Below, in pieces: positions 52,655 to 64,000 of a DNA stretch of 64,000 nucleotides. Where the stretch lies: positions 717,461 to 781,460 of the forward strand of contig KL647299.1 of NCBI GenBank assembly GCA_000727475.1, given 5' to 3'. The translations under genes were made by a program, and so were the position numbers. Origin of the DNA: Sarcocystis neurona (Eukaryota > Apicomplexa > Conoidasida > Eucoccidiorida > Sarcocystidae). Under the pieces are notes generated by a model, which saw nothing but the letters and a program-made list of their open reading frames with translations, made no database searches and was not told the DNA's origin. The stretch's first letter is position 1. The number at the start of each line of letters is the position of its first letter.

Positions 52655-55600
52655 AAGCCGTCAGTCAGGGAAAGCCCTCCGTCAGGCAGTGCGTTAAGCC
52701 AGCTGACCGGTGCCACTGATGGAGAATATTCAGCCTTGATGCAAAGAGTTAAACTGCAGGAAAAGTTATCAGAATAAACTTGACGCTGCCTCCAGCACCT
52801 TCAAACGGAGGGGAATTTGACTATGTCAGTTACACGCAGAATTGTGGCTGGACAACATCCAGACACGTGGTTGGTTCTTTGTGGATGCTTATTCACATCA
52901 CTTGTGCAGCAAGCTGCACGTCGTACATATACACCAAAGCACAGTTATGTCCGTGCTCTAGTACGTGACGCACTCGACGGTCTCTTCACGGGACCACCCG
53001 GTGTTCTTGTGTGCAGGAACAGCAAATCAAAAATTTGCACGGCTGCGAAACATGTAGTTACTGCATGCAGAGAGCAGGTGAAAGGCGCCGTCAAGAATTC
53101 GGTGAAGGCTTCTAGTTTTTGTGGACGCTGGCGGTGTAAAGCACCGTCACCGTTGTGATACACTCGCGTATACGGCGCACCAGTCTTGAACGGCTGTACT
53201 AAGACTACACATTACATGAATGAATGAACGAATGAATTTTCGTGGGACACTTCATTCCCTTCAGTTGTTACCTAGGCATGGATACCCTTTAAAGGACAAT
53301 TTCGGTAGCTACTGCCGCGCAAGCATCATCACATTCACACACTTTGTTGCCATCAGGCTTGCACAGACTGCGTGCTGAACGGTCAAGGGACCGTACTCAC
53401 GACCGGCTAAGCTTGTTATTGTAAACCTAAAGGCAACCCTTTACTACCTTGGACGGAAGACAGTCGCGTGGCGTCTTCATGAGGCGTTGCTGCCTGACAC
53501 AAGATAGGATAGTACGACTTCTATAGTTCATTGTATCGTTTTCAGTGAATCAGAAACTAGACGCAGTGGACAAAGCTGCGCAGCTTTGTTCGCAAGATGT
53601 CCGACAATATCTGGTTGCTGGCACAAATGAAAATGGTTGCTTCTCTAACGCAAACTACTAGCTTTTTACATCAAGGTGATCTTGCATCAAGATGTGCTTG
53701 TGGGTCGTCCACAAAGCTGGCATCCGTTCAGCGATCCTAGTGTATCTGAACGAGGGATCATACTTAAAAAAACGCGGCTGCTGCTTGTCTGCAGCAGATG
53801 GCAGATGTCGATATACACTAGGTGACGGGTTTGCGCATTTAAAAACAGAAGGCTGCAGGATTACCGCGCTTGGTACACTGAATCATTGCAGTCGGTCTTG
53901 CGACCGTGGGCAAGACGTAATCACCATTGTGTGACCGCGTAGTTTAGTTGTTCATGATGCGATCGAACGCCGTTCACCCTGTCCACGGTATGACCGACAA
54001 TCGCGAAATGTCCCACTGACGCTGAAGAAGGTCACTTTGTATCAGATGTGGTCCGAACGGAGCAGGAAGCAATCATGCAACATTGTGTGGCGGCCGGTGG
54101 TCGCGATTAACTTTCTTGAGGAAGACTTTTGCTTATGTATACTGCGCAGCGTATTATCGTAAACTGGTTGCATTTTCTTACGCTGGTTGTGTATCGCACA
54201 ATCTCAAGGTGCTCATGCAAAGACGGCTCCTCCTTATATAGGTCCACGCGTGTACAGTGAGGGTTCGTAACGAAACTGAAAGTCATTCTGCTGGCTCCGG
54301 CACCTCTGTAGATTCCAAAATGGCTTCTTAAACAGCGCCACTGCTTGTGTTCAGGCATGCACCCGCCTTAGTCTGCAGCCGTCGCACGAAACTACTCAGA
54401 ATTCATCGCGAATCACCTCTCCGGTATAGCTGCTCACATACCAAATCGGTTCCAGCTGGTGCACGACATTCCGCGCACTGCTTGCTTCGGGTGTCTACGA
54501 AACTGCGGTATCTCCCGTGGTGCAGTGTCTCCCACGGTGGGATGTTCACACATGCATTTGTTTCCCTTCTCGCCATCCTACTTCGTACCCTGTCAATCTA
54601 TTACTTACGTTACATGCCACTGTATCAACGTAATCCCCTTACGTAGAGGCCCGTTTTTGTCCAAAATGGGAGACGTCCGATGCAGCGCAGATATTCATCT
54701 TTCTTCACAGTGGCGTCCAGTTCATGTCACTGGAATGGTTACCGGTTCCAGCGTTACACAGCGTCAGCCCGAATTCCCCTCATCACCATTCCGGGAGACG
54801 GACACGTGTACATGAGTGAATGAGGTCTCGCATTACGACTGTGCACAAATCTAGCTGTGCTTGCGTAAAATTTGTATGCCACCGGTAATTTCGCTGGGCC
54901 GTCTGATGTCGCGAGCAAACTGCGTGTCTCCTCAGCTCTTGTATGCTGAGTCCGTATACTCCGTGCTCCCACACACTTCTTGTTAGGCTTGTTCTTCTGC
55001 CCTCCGTGTACTGTTTTCTACACGCAGTCCAGTGGGGACGACCGCTCCAGTAACAGATTCAGATGCGCGCGAGTACACCACTACACACCTGTGTGCGCCT
55101 CTGCACGTGGATACATATACATATATATAGGGAGAGAGGGGCACGGAAATTACTAAACGGATACACGTATATATATGCACACCTAGGTACGAATTAGCTG
55201 ACGTGTTTCCCTGTCAGTTTTACACGCGTCGCGTTTGCGGTTGTCCACTCACGCAGCCGCTACGAGTGGCCCGAAATCAGCTAATTGATTTTTAAAGCGG
55301 AGGGCCGTAAGGTGAAAAACAACAGTTGTTTACAAGCATTACTGTCCGGAATCCGGACTTCCTGGCGACATGTAATGAGTCTGAGTACGACTAACAGTAG
55401 CCTCACTTGATTCTTCCTGACGTTTGGAAAAACCTGCTACCGTTTCTGCATCATATTCTGAAAGCAAGTCACGGAGGCAGCCGTATTGCAACAGTACCGC
55501 AGTAGAAGCACCGCGCTGGACGCAGGAAACCACCAACAAAACCACACCAGCTGCACCCTTGAACTAGCATGCGTACAGCGGCAGCGCCGCCGTTAAAGCC

Positions 55601-55798
55601 CTGGCCGCACCAGCAGCACGAGCAGCGAACACATAAGGCATAGACGATTCGCGGTCCGTGTAGGACAAAAACTGACCAGTTTCAAGTAAGAAAAAAACTC
55701 TAACCAATCCTGCACAGGCGCAGGCTTTGGTTGAGCCGGGGCGTGACTATATGCACAAAGAGGAAGAGCTTTCAAAGAGTGTACGGCAACAACACACT
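52655..55798. other. Spacer between convergent TRAPPC10 and eL34 genes
   Basis: This 3.1-kb interval lies between the two stop codons and should hold both 3' UTRs. Frames seen here (52817-53158 plus, 54459-54815 plus) show no family resemblance or convincing splice sites. A short run of tgaa-type direct repeats occurs near 53217-53237 (atgaatgaatgaacgaatgaat). Confidence 0.6.
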
Positions 55799-58700
55799 TC
55801 ATTTAGTCTTGCTGCTCTGCTTTTTCGGCTTCGACTTCTTCGCTTCTGCCTTCATCTCATCCTTCTTCTGCTTCTCCTTCACTTGCAGCACCTGCTTCAC
55901 GCACTTCTGCTCTTCAACAAGAAACGCCCGCATGATCCTGTGACACAAGTAATACTGCCGACACCAGCATTGTTCAACGGCTCTTTTCCGACGTAGTGGA
56001 CATCCTCCGTTGACACGAAGTACAACGCATATTTCAACCACGCGTTGATACACAGGGGAAAAAACATGACGTTCGCTCCACAGTACTACACCCACGGCCA
56101 CACGCACGCGTTGTACCGCACAGTGATGCGCGGCTTACGTTTCCGAAGCCGTGACACCTTTATTTCGTGGAAAACCTTACAGAACAAACGCAGTAGTGCC
56201 ACCGTCTCCTCCTGGCATGACTACTGTGGGCTGCTAGGTCTTTTTTGCCTACGTGGTAAAAACTGTCGTGCCGGTGTACAGAGTATATGCTAGACCTCTG
56301 TATGAACACACACTGAAGGTTACGCTCGGATACGCACTCCGACACCCAAAGTTGCAGGCACAAAGAGGTCCCCATGAATAAACTAGGCATATTTCCTGTA
56401 TCTCCGAACGACAGTGTTGACTGAACTAGACAACCACATGTGCCGCCGGGTCTCAACTCCGCTGCTGGACACTTGTTATCCGCTCTACACCATCCGCCCT
56501 CGCCGCTTGGGCGTCGTCACTCTTTGCAGCTGTCTTGTTCCACGCGGCTGTCAGTGCACGTATATACGTGTATACATATATATATATATATATATAGATA
56601 GATAGATGTTGTGGTCTGTCCGTCCTATCGACCTGTTCATGCGCACGCAGGCGTACGTATGAACGGGCGCACACACGCACAACCGCTACGCATCAACACA
56701 TGAGGCAAACGCACAGAAACCGCCGTGTTACTCTCTACTTATCACCACGCAAGTACACCATCTGACAACCACCACGTGAACGAATCCCTGCAACAACGTG
56801 CGGTAAAAGCGGAAGCTCTTAATACCAGCAGTACACGAGAACGCCCACGCCTGCTAGAAGCACCAACAGGCCTGTCGCATCAAAAGCGAATCCAATACAT
56901 CAACAGGTCTATGAAACGGTTACTATACACGGTGGATGTCACCATGTTCTTCCTGTTCAGACGAGAAAAGTTCAAAGTTCGCATCAAAATCTAAGGCGAG
57001 GACTACGAGGGGCAGCTGTCAACGGTGACCTTGACACGTGGGTATATCACGCTGTCACAGAGGTGCATGCAACCGCGAACGCGTCGGCGCCGCACCCACG
57101 GAGACGCGCGCCTCACGTGTCTACGCACGTGCGCATCGTATCCCTCTTTCCGTCTGCTTGAATAAAATAGAGACGAGGAAAGTAGGAAGAGGTATATGCG
57201 CTACTCGGAGACGTACACAAATATCCATAGATATATCAGTGGAGGGGTGAAATGGTACGTAGCTAGGGGCACGCAAAGGCAGACATACGTTGAGCAGCAA
57301 CGAACATGGACAGGATCTCGAACTCCTCCCCAACTCGTGTGCGGCTCTACGCGTCTACCCACTGTTGCAAAACGCAGACCCCACGAGACGTCTCACCTTT
57401 CACGAACGCATGCGTGGCAGCGGCTGCCTCCGTAGGCGCGGTGAACGGTGCGATCCTTCTTTTTCAGCAGCTTCATTTTGTGCGGGGCCACTGCCGGAAT
57501 CTGCGCACAATCATCACCAGCAGCAGCCGAAAGTATCAATGCCGCAGATACCCGGACAGTTTTGTATATACTTACATGCATGTCCCTATATGTAAGTGCA
57601 TACATAATTCGACCGTCACCACACGACGTTCGAATGTCAACACAACTGACACCTGTAGATATACGCGTCTGCCGCTACGCGCCAACTTGAAGAAATACTG
57701 ACAAATATGTATCTCCACGTCCCAGCAAACACATCCGCACCACCATCTAGAAGACGACGAGAATCAAACACGAAAAACACATACATATGTGCAAGCCTAG
57801 TCGGCCACGGACACTGCACTCTTGTGCACGTAGCTCTATACATGACCCCATATACACTCGTATACACTTAAACACATACATCCCCTACACGTATTCATGG
57901 TAGACGCAGTACCATCAAAGCCAGCCTGTATACAACCGAAGAAGATACATAAAATTATATATATATATATCCTACAAACGTGTGCGCCTATTTAGTCATG
58001 CACACGCGCCGACGTCCTACTCGTAGCCTCTTCGTAAACGTCGGGACGCGCGGGGAGCCCTCTACAGCAGGGCTTCACAAGGTGTCAGAGCAACACACAC
58101 GAGAAGGTATGCGTCAAGAGAAAGAGGGCCGAGAGAATAGATGTGGCGGAGGAAAAAGATAGCATACACGAAGGAAAGTGTCTTTATCGAGAAAGGACGG
58201 AGAACAAAAGCATGACCTAAAGAAAAAAGAAGAACAGAAGTGAGAACTTGGCGGACAATCACTTGTCTTTCGCGCAGCCTGCCAAAAAACGAAAACGGTA
58301 TCCTTGAATATGGAAGAAAAGTTCTTGTGCCAGTCTGAACAGTGAAAGCGGCACAGTCGCCCCCAGCAGTCCCCTACGTCCTCACGAATACATCATAAGA
58401 ATGCGCTTCCAGGAGTTATACGTGGAATATTAGTAGAAACGAATAACTGCAGACGTCCAGCTCCCCAACTCTACCGAGCAGTAGCCCGCTGCAAACATTT
58501 GAGACAATCTACGCACGTCCCACTCAAAGTACAAATATTACGTATATGCAGGATAACAAGAATCAGGCGCCCGACGAAACCTACACAGATATACATCCTC
58601 ACAACCTGCTACATACGCGTATACACTGCTGCATGCGTACGACTGCCCCAGTCCCACAAGTTAAATGTAAGGCGTGTGACGCTTGGTACTTGCTGCTTCA

Positions 58701-59556
58701 CCAGCAAGTAAAAACACATATATAGTGCTGGCAGCAATTTAGTCCAGAACTCCTCCTTCGTTACTCTCCTCTTCCGTCCTCTAAAACCCTTTATAGCTAC
58801 TGCCGGCAAGTACGCCGTACGTTAAGCGACTTCGCAACCCTCTTGAAGGCAGGCTGCTGGGTGTACCATATGCACGGCCAGACACACATACACATATCCA
58901 CGTCGCAGAAGTCTACCTCGGCAACTGGTACATAGACACACAGTAGGTGCCACTACTGACAGGTACCAAATACCGTCTCCTGAACGGAAACAATACTGAA
59001 TACATGTGACGATGTTCACTGTTCGTCTAGTCTTCCCTTGAATCGTATCCTCTTTCCACCAGCGGCACGCGCCTCACCAAGGACAGAGTAGTGTTCACGT
59101 GCTTGCTTCGGCTTTTTCCAGTCGTAAGCACCCAACGCCACATGTATACCGGGTTTTCTCTGTGCATCCCAGGCTACGTATACTGCGTTAATATTCATTT
59201 AGCGGTAGATGCGACTCATAAACTTGTGACGTGCCCATCATTGCTTTCAGACAGCCTATGCTCCCCCCGATCGCTGGCCACAATTTTTGTCTGCATCCTC
59301 AGTCTGTTTCCCATCCAGCGCACCGTTTCGCAGATGCATTGTACACCGGGCGTTCGGCAGCAGCAGCGATACTGACGAATATAACCGGCAAACTTACGCC
59401 AGGGAGCGCGCGATGGCAGTTGGCGCATTTCGGCCTAGACGCTTGTTTTCCCACATTGTGGTAAACGACCCGAGATCCGGGTGTACGGACCCGCCGCACG
59501 CGGTTGGACGCTGTTGCGTAGTGGTTGTGCCGGCGGTAATTCAGACGCGGCGCCAT
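55799..59556 (-). CDS. RPL34: 60S ribosomal protein eL34 (RPL34), complete, three exons
   Basis: The exons are 59556-59398, 57500-57397 and 55937-55799, joined in phase with donors GTAAGT and GTGAGA and acceptors ending CAG. They encode 133 residues; eL34 is usually about 115-120. The start is the ATG of MAPRLNYRRHNHYATASNRV, matching the eL34 N-terminus (..RLTYRRRLSYNTASNK in animals). The diagnostic middle is HRAYGGSRCHACVRER, followed across intron 2 by RAFLVEEQKCVKQVL. Both CxxC pairs of this zinc-binding protein are present (PKCANCH, residues about 43-49, and SRCHACV in exon 2). It is a structural component of the cytosolic large subunit. The last 25 or so residues form a Lys/Glu-rich tail (KKSKPKKQSSKTK) longer than in animals. 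Introns of 1,897 and 1,459 bases are long for a ribosomal protein gene. It is convergent with TRAPPC10, 3.1 kb away. Confidence 0.97.
56561..56608. repeat. (TA)n-(GATA)n microsatellite in eL34 intron 2
   Basis: tatatacgtgtataca leads into about nine TA units and then three gata units. It is a near mirror of the (ATCT)-(AT) tract at 1621. A shorter tract lies at 57956-57970 in intron 1. Confidence 0.95.
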
Positions 59557-59857
59557 TTTGCGTGGGGCAGGTGAAAACAAGAAGAAAAAAGGAAGCCGTA
59601 ACCCGCCAAGAAAAGTAGTGCCACAATAGTACAGCCCGTGCAGAATACCCGAAGAGGGGTACCCGCAGCAAAAAAGCGGTTACATGCAGCACGTCCAACT
59701 TTGTTGTGCGACAGCCGCGGTAGAACAGCCGGGGGGAACACATGCAGACGTGCAAATAGCTACGTGTGGCCGAGGCGCCGACGCGAGGCGGCGTCGTGTG
59801 GGCAACAAAACATCACTCCTGCGTACCGGCCCCCCCGTACTGTTGTTGCGGTCATAA

Positions 59858-60217
59858 TTGCCCCCGCTTTGGTACGCTTGCAGTTGCCGGTGCTGTCACC
59901 CGCTCCTGCACCAGGCGGCTGTGGCTGCGGCTGCGACGGCTGCTTTGCTGCTGCTCGTGCGCGTGCTTCGCAGCCGCGCTCAAACGTTGCTGCTGCTCGG
60001 GCTCAACCTTCCTGTTGATGCTCGACTTAGCTGCACGCTCACGCTGGCAGCAACACGTTTAGATGTTGTAGCTGTGGCCGTCGTTGGTGCAACCCGACCT
60101 TCACTAGAAGCTGCGACATCACTGCGATATCGTACACAAAATATGTGGTTGAGTTCGGGACACGAACCAGAACATGGTGCATTTGGGTCGATTCCCGAGG
60201 AGGAAGCACCACCATAA
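59858..60217 (+). CDS. Weak candidate: Ala/Leu-rich short protein or exon, divergent from eL34
   Basis: An open frame begins about 300 bases upstream of the eL34 start on the opposite strand and ends at TAA 60217. It is Ala/Leu/Val-rich (AAVAAAATAALLLLV, possibly membrane-inserting) and ends in an acidic tail (GSIPEEEAPP). Candidate acceptors (gcttgcag near 59882, ctgcaccag near 59911) suggest it could be a last exon. Two other frames over the same bases are also open, so composition alone does not decide. If real, it would share a promoter region with eL34. I recognise no family. Confidence 0.25.
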   Translation: MPPLWYACSCRCCHPLLHQAAVAAAATAALLLLVRVLRSRAQTLLLLGLNLPVDARLSCTLTLAATRLDVVAVAVVGATRPSLEAATSLRYRTQNMWLSSGHEPEHGAFGSIPEEEAPP

Positions 60218-62527
60218 AAACTTTCTTTTCACTAGTGCACTCTCCAAATTAACGTTAGGTGAGGTTCCGTGACCAGGATACATCGGACGTGCGTGTAGGT
60301 GCCAGTTCACTCGTACGCATGTAAGGGTCCCCTGCAGAAATATCAACGTCTGCATACGTGGATCATGAGATGATGGGTAAAATGACGACCAGCCGTGTAC
60401 ATAAGTGTTTCGGACTTGTACACGTGCTGTTTAAGCAGTCGTAGCATGTCAGTGTGTGAAGGCGTGGGCGCTTTGTGATTTGCCTGTGTCTGCAATCGCA
60501 CTACCGCAAAAGATGTTCTTCACTAGACTGAAGCATGGAAGAATACGGACGTATCGTAAGCTGTGGAGTGCGCCCACTGTGCTAAACTAAAGGATTCAAT
60601 CCCCTACGTGTATACGGTTGCGCATGTTCACTTCGCAGGTTGTAGCAAGGATAAGCATCTACCTGTATGAATATGACGCGGTGTACCTGCGCACTCATAT
60701 GTCCAGGTCAGTGAGTATGTATACGTATATTTCGTCTGTGTTGACGGACTATATACGTGGACTCACAGGAATAAAGGTAGCTGCGTTCACGTCCATCCGT
60801 CCGGTTTGTAAAAATCCTCTGCCTGTCGACATACGCGATTTATACCCAGGATGCAATCTCGGTGTGCGTACAAGATTGCATGCAGACCCGTACGCATACG
60901 CATCTCCGCGTTACGTAAGCTTCTCCACGTTGCATATGCTTCTCCGCGTTACATTCATACTCATTCCTAGTTCTTTTTGCTGGTCTTCGCGAAGTCCGCT
61001 CCGCAGGTGACTTACTAAAGAAGTAGATGAATTTGCTAACAGCGTCCGCACAGACGGTGTTTCTACACTGGATCCGAACCACGAAGGGAAAGAAACATAC
61101 AAGATACAACGACCCAAGTACAGGTGATCCTTTTGTGTAAACAGTCGAATCACTACAAAAATATGCTCTCGCTAGATATTGTGGAACCTACATCCGGAAG
61201 GGACGCACAGAGCTGTTCTCACAGTAGCACAATACCTGCTTAGGCCCCCCCGTGTTCCAGTAATCAGCTGAGTCGTCAAAAAAGAGGATTTCACAAGGTA
61301 CAACAATCTACATTATAGGAAATAAATATGTGTAGCTACATCTACGGTAGTCGCCTGCGTACGTGCGCGTCTCGGTGTTCCACCTGGTTCTGCTGAGCCA
61401 CCCAGAAAAAGGACGACTTTGCAAGATGCTCCGACAAGGTACATCACACGGAAGCAGTACGCGTAGTGATGTGCGTAGAGGTCCGCCTTAGCATGTCACT
61501 GTTCCATGGTTTTGCTGAGCAGACGAAGGGGTGGGGCACAGTAACGAGCAGGTGTGGTACAGCGCTTCGTTCTACAAGGAAGTCTGTAAGATTGAACCTC
61601 TGTGTGCAGCAGCAGGGAAGGAAAGGAGACACGTGGAACGACGCTTCGAGTGTAGCAGCGAGAAAAAAGTTTTCCTCTTTACATCTGGCACCTATGACAA
61701 ATTCCCAGTTCATGGTGATACACGGGACAACTCCAGTTTCTGCAAATAATGGCAAGGTTCTCCCCTTAGACGCCTGTGTACGTGAGAGTGAACGCATACA
61801 TGGAAAGCCGCAGACGATCTCTCAAGCTGTATTTCTTGAGGCACGCATCCTGTGTACCTCCGAGCGTGTGCACGTGTGCGCGGTAATTACGACAGACCCT
61901 TTGGATTAGATCCTGAAGACACGCGCTTCCGATTACACGGTAACCACAAAATAATCACCTTCTGAGACCCTCGCACGGTTGTATAAATTCTTTCTAGTAC
62001 GAAATAGTGCACAGGCGGAAGACAAAAGTATCATCTACTTTGAGAAACACGTTTCACAATGTGAAAAACCTCTCCACTACAACACCAGTAAATTCCGTGA
62101 CGCAAACGCAGTCCACCAGTATACTGCCAGCGAATACGCACTGTCAGCATTGCTGCTCCTTTTTTATCATTTGTACCCGTGAACTTCCTCTCTTGACCTA
62201 TTTTACAGTCCCTCGGTGAGGCTCCAGTGTCCGCTGTGCTGTCCTTTCTTCACCTGGGTGAGGTCGTTTTTCGCTATTTGCGGACTAGTGGCAAGTGTGT
62301 CGGAGTTTGTAGATATGTACATTCACGTAGGTGTGTACATGATATGCTCTACACATGCAAGATGTATGCTTGTGCAAGTGTCCCCAATGAGTTAAGGAGG
62401 CTTTTGATGCATATTACTTATGACTGATTGCTTACTTTCGAGATAAAAGACGGAACTGCTGTAGCGCTTACTATACCGCACGCGAGTCCGTCTATGCGCG
62501 TTTCCTGCAACCACCATAGGATACAAG
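60218..62527. other. Stretch without a supported gene
   Basis: Only one notable open stretch occurs, 61466-61909 plus (147 codons), with a good donor at its 3' side (GCG then GTAATT at about 61884). A second plus frame and the antisense frame are also open there, so I cannot say which, if any, is coding. Elsewhere the interval holds short frames, TG/CA-rich sequence and scattered tata-rich segments. Confidence 0.4.
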
Positions 62528-62837
62528 GGTGGTGCCTATTCTCGGTGCCGCCCTGGCGCGGTGGGCGACACAAGTGTAGCGGATTCTGACCGGGCACTGG
62601 GAGTGGTTTCCTGGCACATGGTCTGTATCACATCTGTTATCGACGATACCGCGGTGCGGGAGCTCCTGCACGCCGAGGCAGCTACAGTAGGATAAAGGTG
62701 TAGAACATGTGAGGTTGATGCTGAGACTCTCTGTCGTCTAGGCGGTAGTCCGCTTGTTCTACGGCAATTACTGCACCTCGCTGGGAGCCCTTCAATAAGA
62801 CGTCGGGGCTCAATTATGCCCCACAAGCCTGCGGCAG
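62528..62837 (+). CDS. Weak candidate: two adjacent exons of an unidentified gene
   Basis: Frame 62528-62686 (53 codons, DRALGVVSWHMVCITSVIDD) ends at a GTAGGA donor in phase 0. Frame 62749-62837 starts after gcggtag in phase 0 (TAPRWEPFNKTSGLNYAPQ) and ends at a GTTTCT donor in phase 2. The 62-base gap would be a very short intron for this window. A possible continuation begins after the acceptor at about 63396, where all frames are open. The composition is protein-like, but I see no known domain. An antisense frame (62826-62536) competes. Confidence 0.22.
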
Positions 62838-64000
62838 GTTTCTACACCAGATGCATTAACCCTGGACTGCGGTCCTCGACTTCATGCAGGCACTGTAGTC
62901 GGCAAGCAAATTATCACGTGGAAACGGAAATTCTTCGTAGCTTGTCGAACACGTGCCAAAGATGACCAAGAAAACCTGCTGACCTGGATCTGCGACGCTG
63001 GTAAAGTGACTGAATAGAGTGTCCTAGCTGTTCAGTAGCTACAAGGACCACAGCGCTGCCTTCCTCTCCTTTGTGCTGCGCCCACACGTGATCCAGCCTG
63101 TGTAGAATCGTGAACTGTAGCCCAACACATTACACGTGAAAACCTCAGGTCTACCTAATGCAGATTGCATGATGAGAATGGGCCCCTACTGATAACACTC
63201 CACCTGGGTGAAGGTACCTTCCGTAACGACAGTGAGTGCTTTTTATTGAGTCAAAAGACACACTCTTTCATATCCTGAAGCAGAGGGAGGCATCTGCAGC
63301 GCGGATGCTTTTAGTCTACGATGACGTGACGCCTTGTGGAAACCATTAGACACAAGTGACTACTGGCAGAGGTATATGTGTTCGGATCTTCGACGTGCAG
63401 CTTTGTCCACCAGAGCGAAGCCAAAGCAGACCGATGTCGGAAATGCACTATGGAACTTTCGAGTGGAAGGCACGAACACATATTTCGACTTGAGTTCAGC
63501 TGCGTTTTCGAGCATGCTCGTGGGTAGTGCGGAGGTCGTTTTCCGACCAATGCCGACGCAACATCTCAAGAACCCTGGCCTGTTCTCATCTACTAAAATA
63601 CTCGCGTAACGGAATCCCCCGGCCCCTAGGAACCTGTGACGCTGTCCTCTATTATTACAGGCGTCTACGCTCTTAAACGACACGGGCCAGCGCACCCTCC
63701 TCGCACCGTTGCTGTTGCAAATAAAGATGAACATTCTACCGGCAACTGAGTCGACTCCTGCCGCAGACTCGTCGAATGTCCCAAGCTAGCGTAGTGAAAT
63801 CGCTCATCAATGCTTGTTCACGACATCTGGTTACACAGAGGGTTTAGTTCACATCCACTCAACTTACTCCATGCAAACAAGTACCGCGCTTGCCTGCTCG
63901 TGCGCGTCAAGCTATTCCCAGCGCTGTTCTCGTTCAGTTTTCGACCCTACTTTTAGTAAGCGTGTTTTGTTGGACTTCACCCCCCTGACATGCTGGATTC
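62838..64000. other. Right edge, possible exon near 63.4-63.6 kb
   Basis: At 63397-63609 plus, a frame following a plausible acceptor (cgacgtgcag) reads LWNFRVEGTNTYFDLSSAAF and ends at TAA 63609. The same segment is open in a second plus frame and on the minus strand (63734-63360). I cannot choose between them. The rest shows nothing I can name. Confidence 0.3.

Noticed and set aside
1..64000. tRNA, rRNA, CRISPR or telomere repeats
   Set aside because: I looked for T-loop-like GTTCGA contexts, regularly spaced repeats and TTTAGGG arrays. Isolated GTTCGA hits lack a cloverleaf, and no array was seen; a covariance-model scan was not possible.

Overview
The window looks like nuclear DNA of an apicomplexan, most likely a coccidian of the Eimeria/Cyclospora group. 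It has mid-range base composition and intron-rich genes with GT-AG introns of roughly 0.4-4.7 kb and pyrimidine-rich acceptors. (TA)n microsatellites are scattered through introns and spacers, and proteins carry long Ala/Gln/Ser-rich insertions. The lineage is inferred from style, not from a marker gene. I saw no prokaryotic operons, CRISPR arrays, rRNA or convincing tRNA.

Layout. (1) About 1-18.4 kb, minus strand: a multi-exon gene for a repeated EF-hand protein, running off the left edge. I joined 13 exons using splice sites, reading phase and an internal repeat; one linking exon (14.0-11.5 kb) is missing. (2) 18.4-25.8 kb: spacer with microsatellites and small tandem duplications. (3) 25.77-26.55 kb, plus: an intronless gene for a predicted secreted or membrane protein, followed by degenerate ~255-bp repeats. 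(4) 32.02-52.65 kb, plus: a 13-exon gene for TRAPPC10/Trs130, a TRAPPII subunit, with phases that close to one ~3,964-residue frame, about three times the human length. (5) 55.80-59.56 kb, minus: a complete three-exon gene for ribosomal protein eL34, convergent with TRAPPC10. (6) 59.6-64 kb: only weak coding candidates, listed as such.

The genes do not form one pathway: calcium-binding (EF-hand), probable secretory-pathway cargo, post-Golgi tethering/Rab activation (TRAPPC10) and translation (eL34). I found no clear new multi-gene system. The most notable items are the oversized TRAPPC10, the modular EF-hand gene, the degenerate repeats beside the secreted-protein gene, and several two-copy tandem duplications with similar 81-94 bp periods. 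All exon boundaries come from reading the sequence and have no transcript support.
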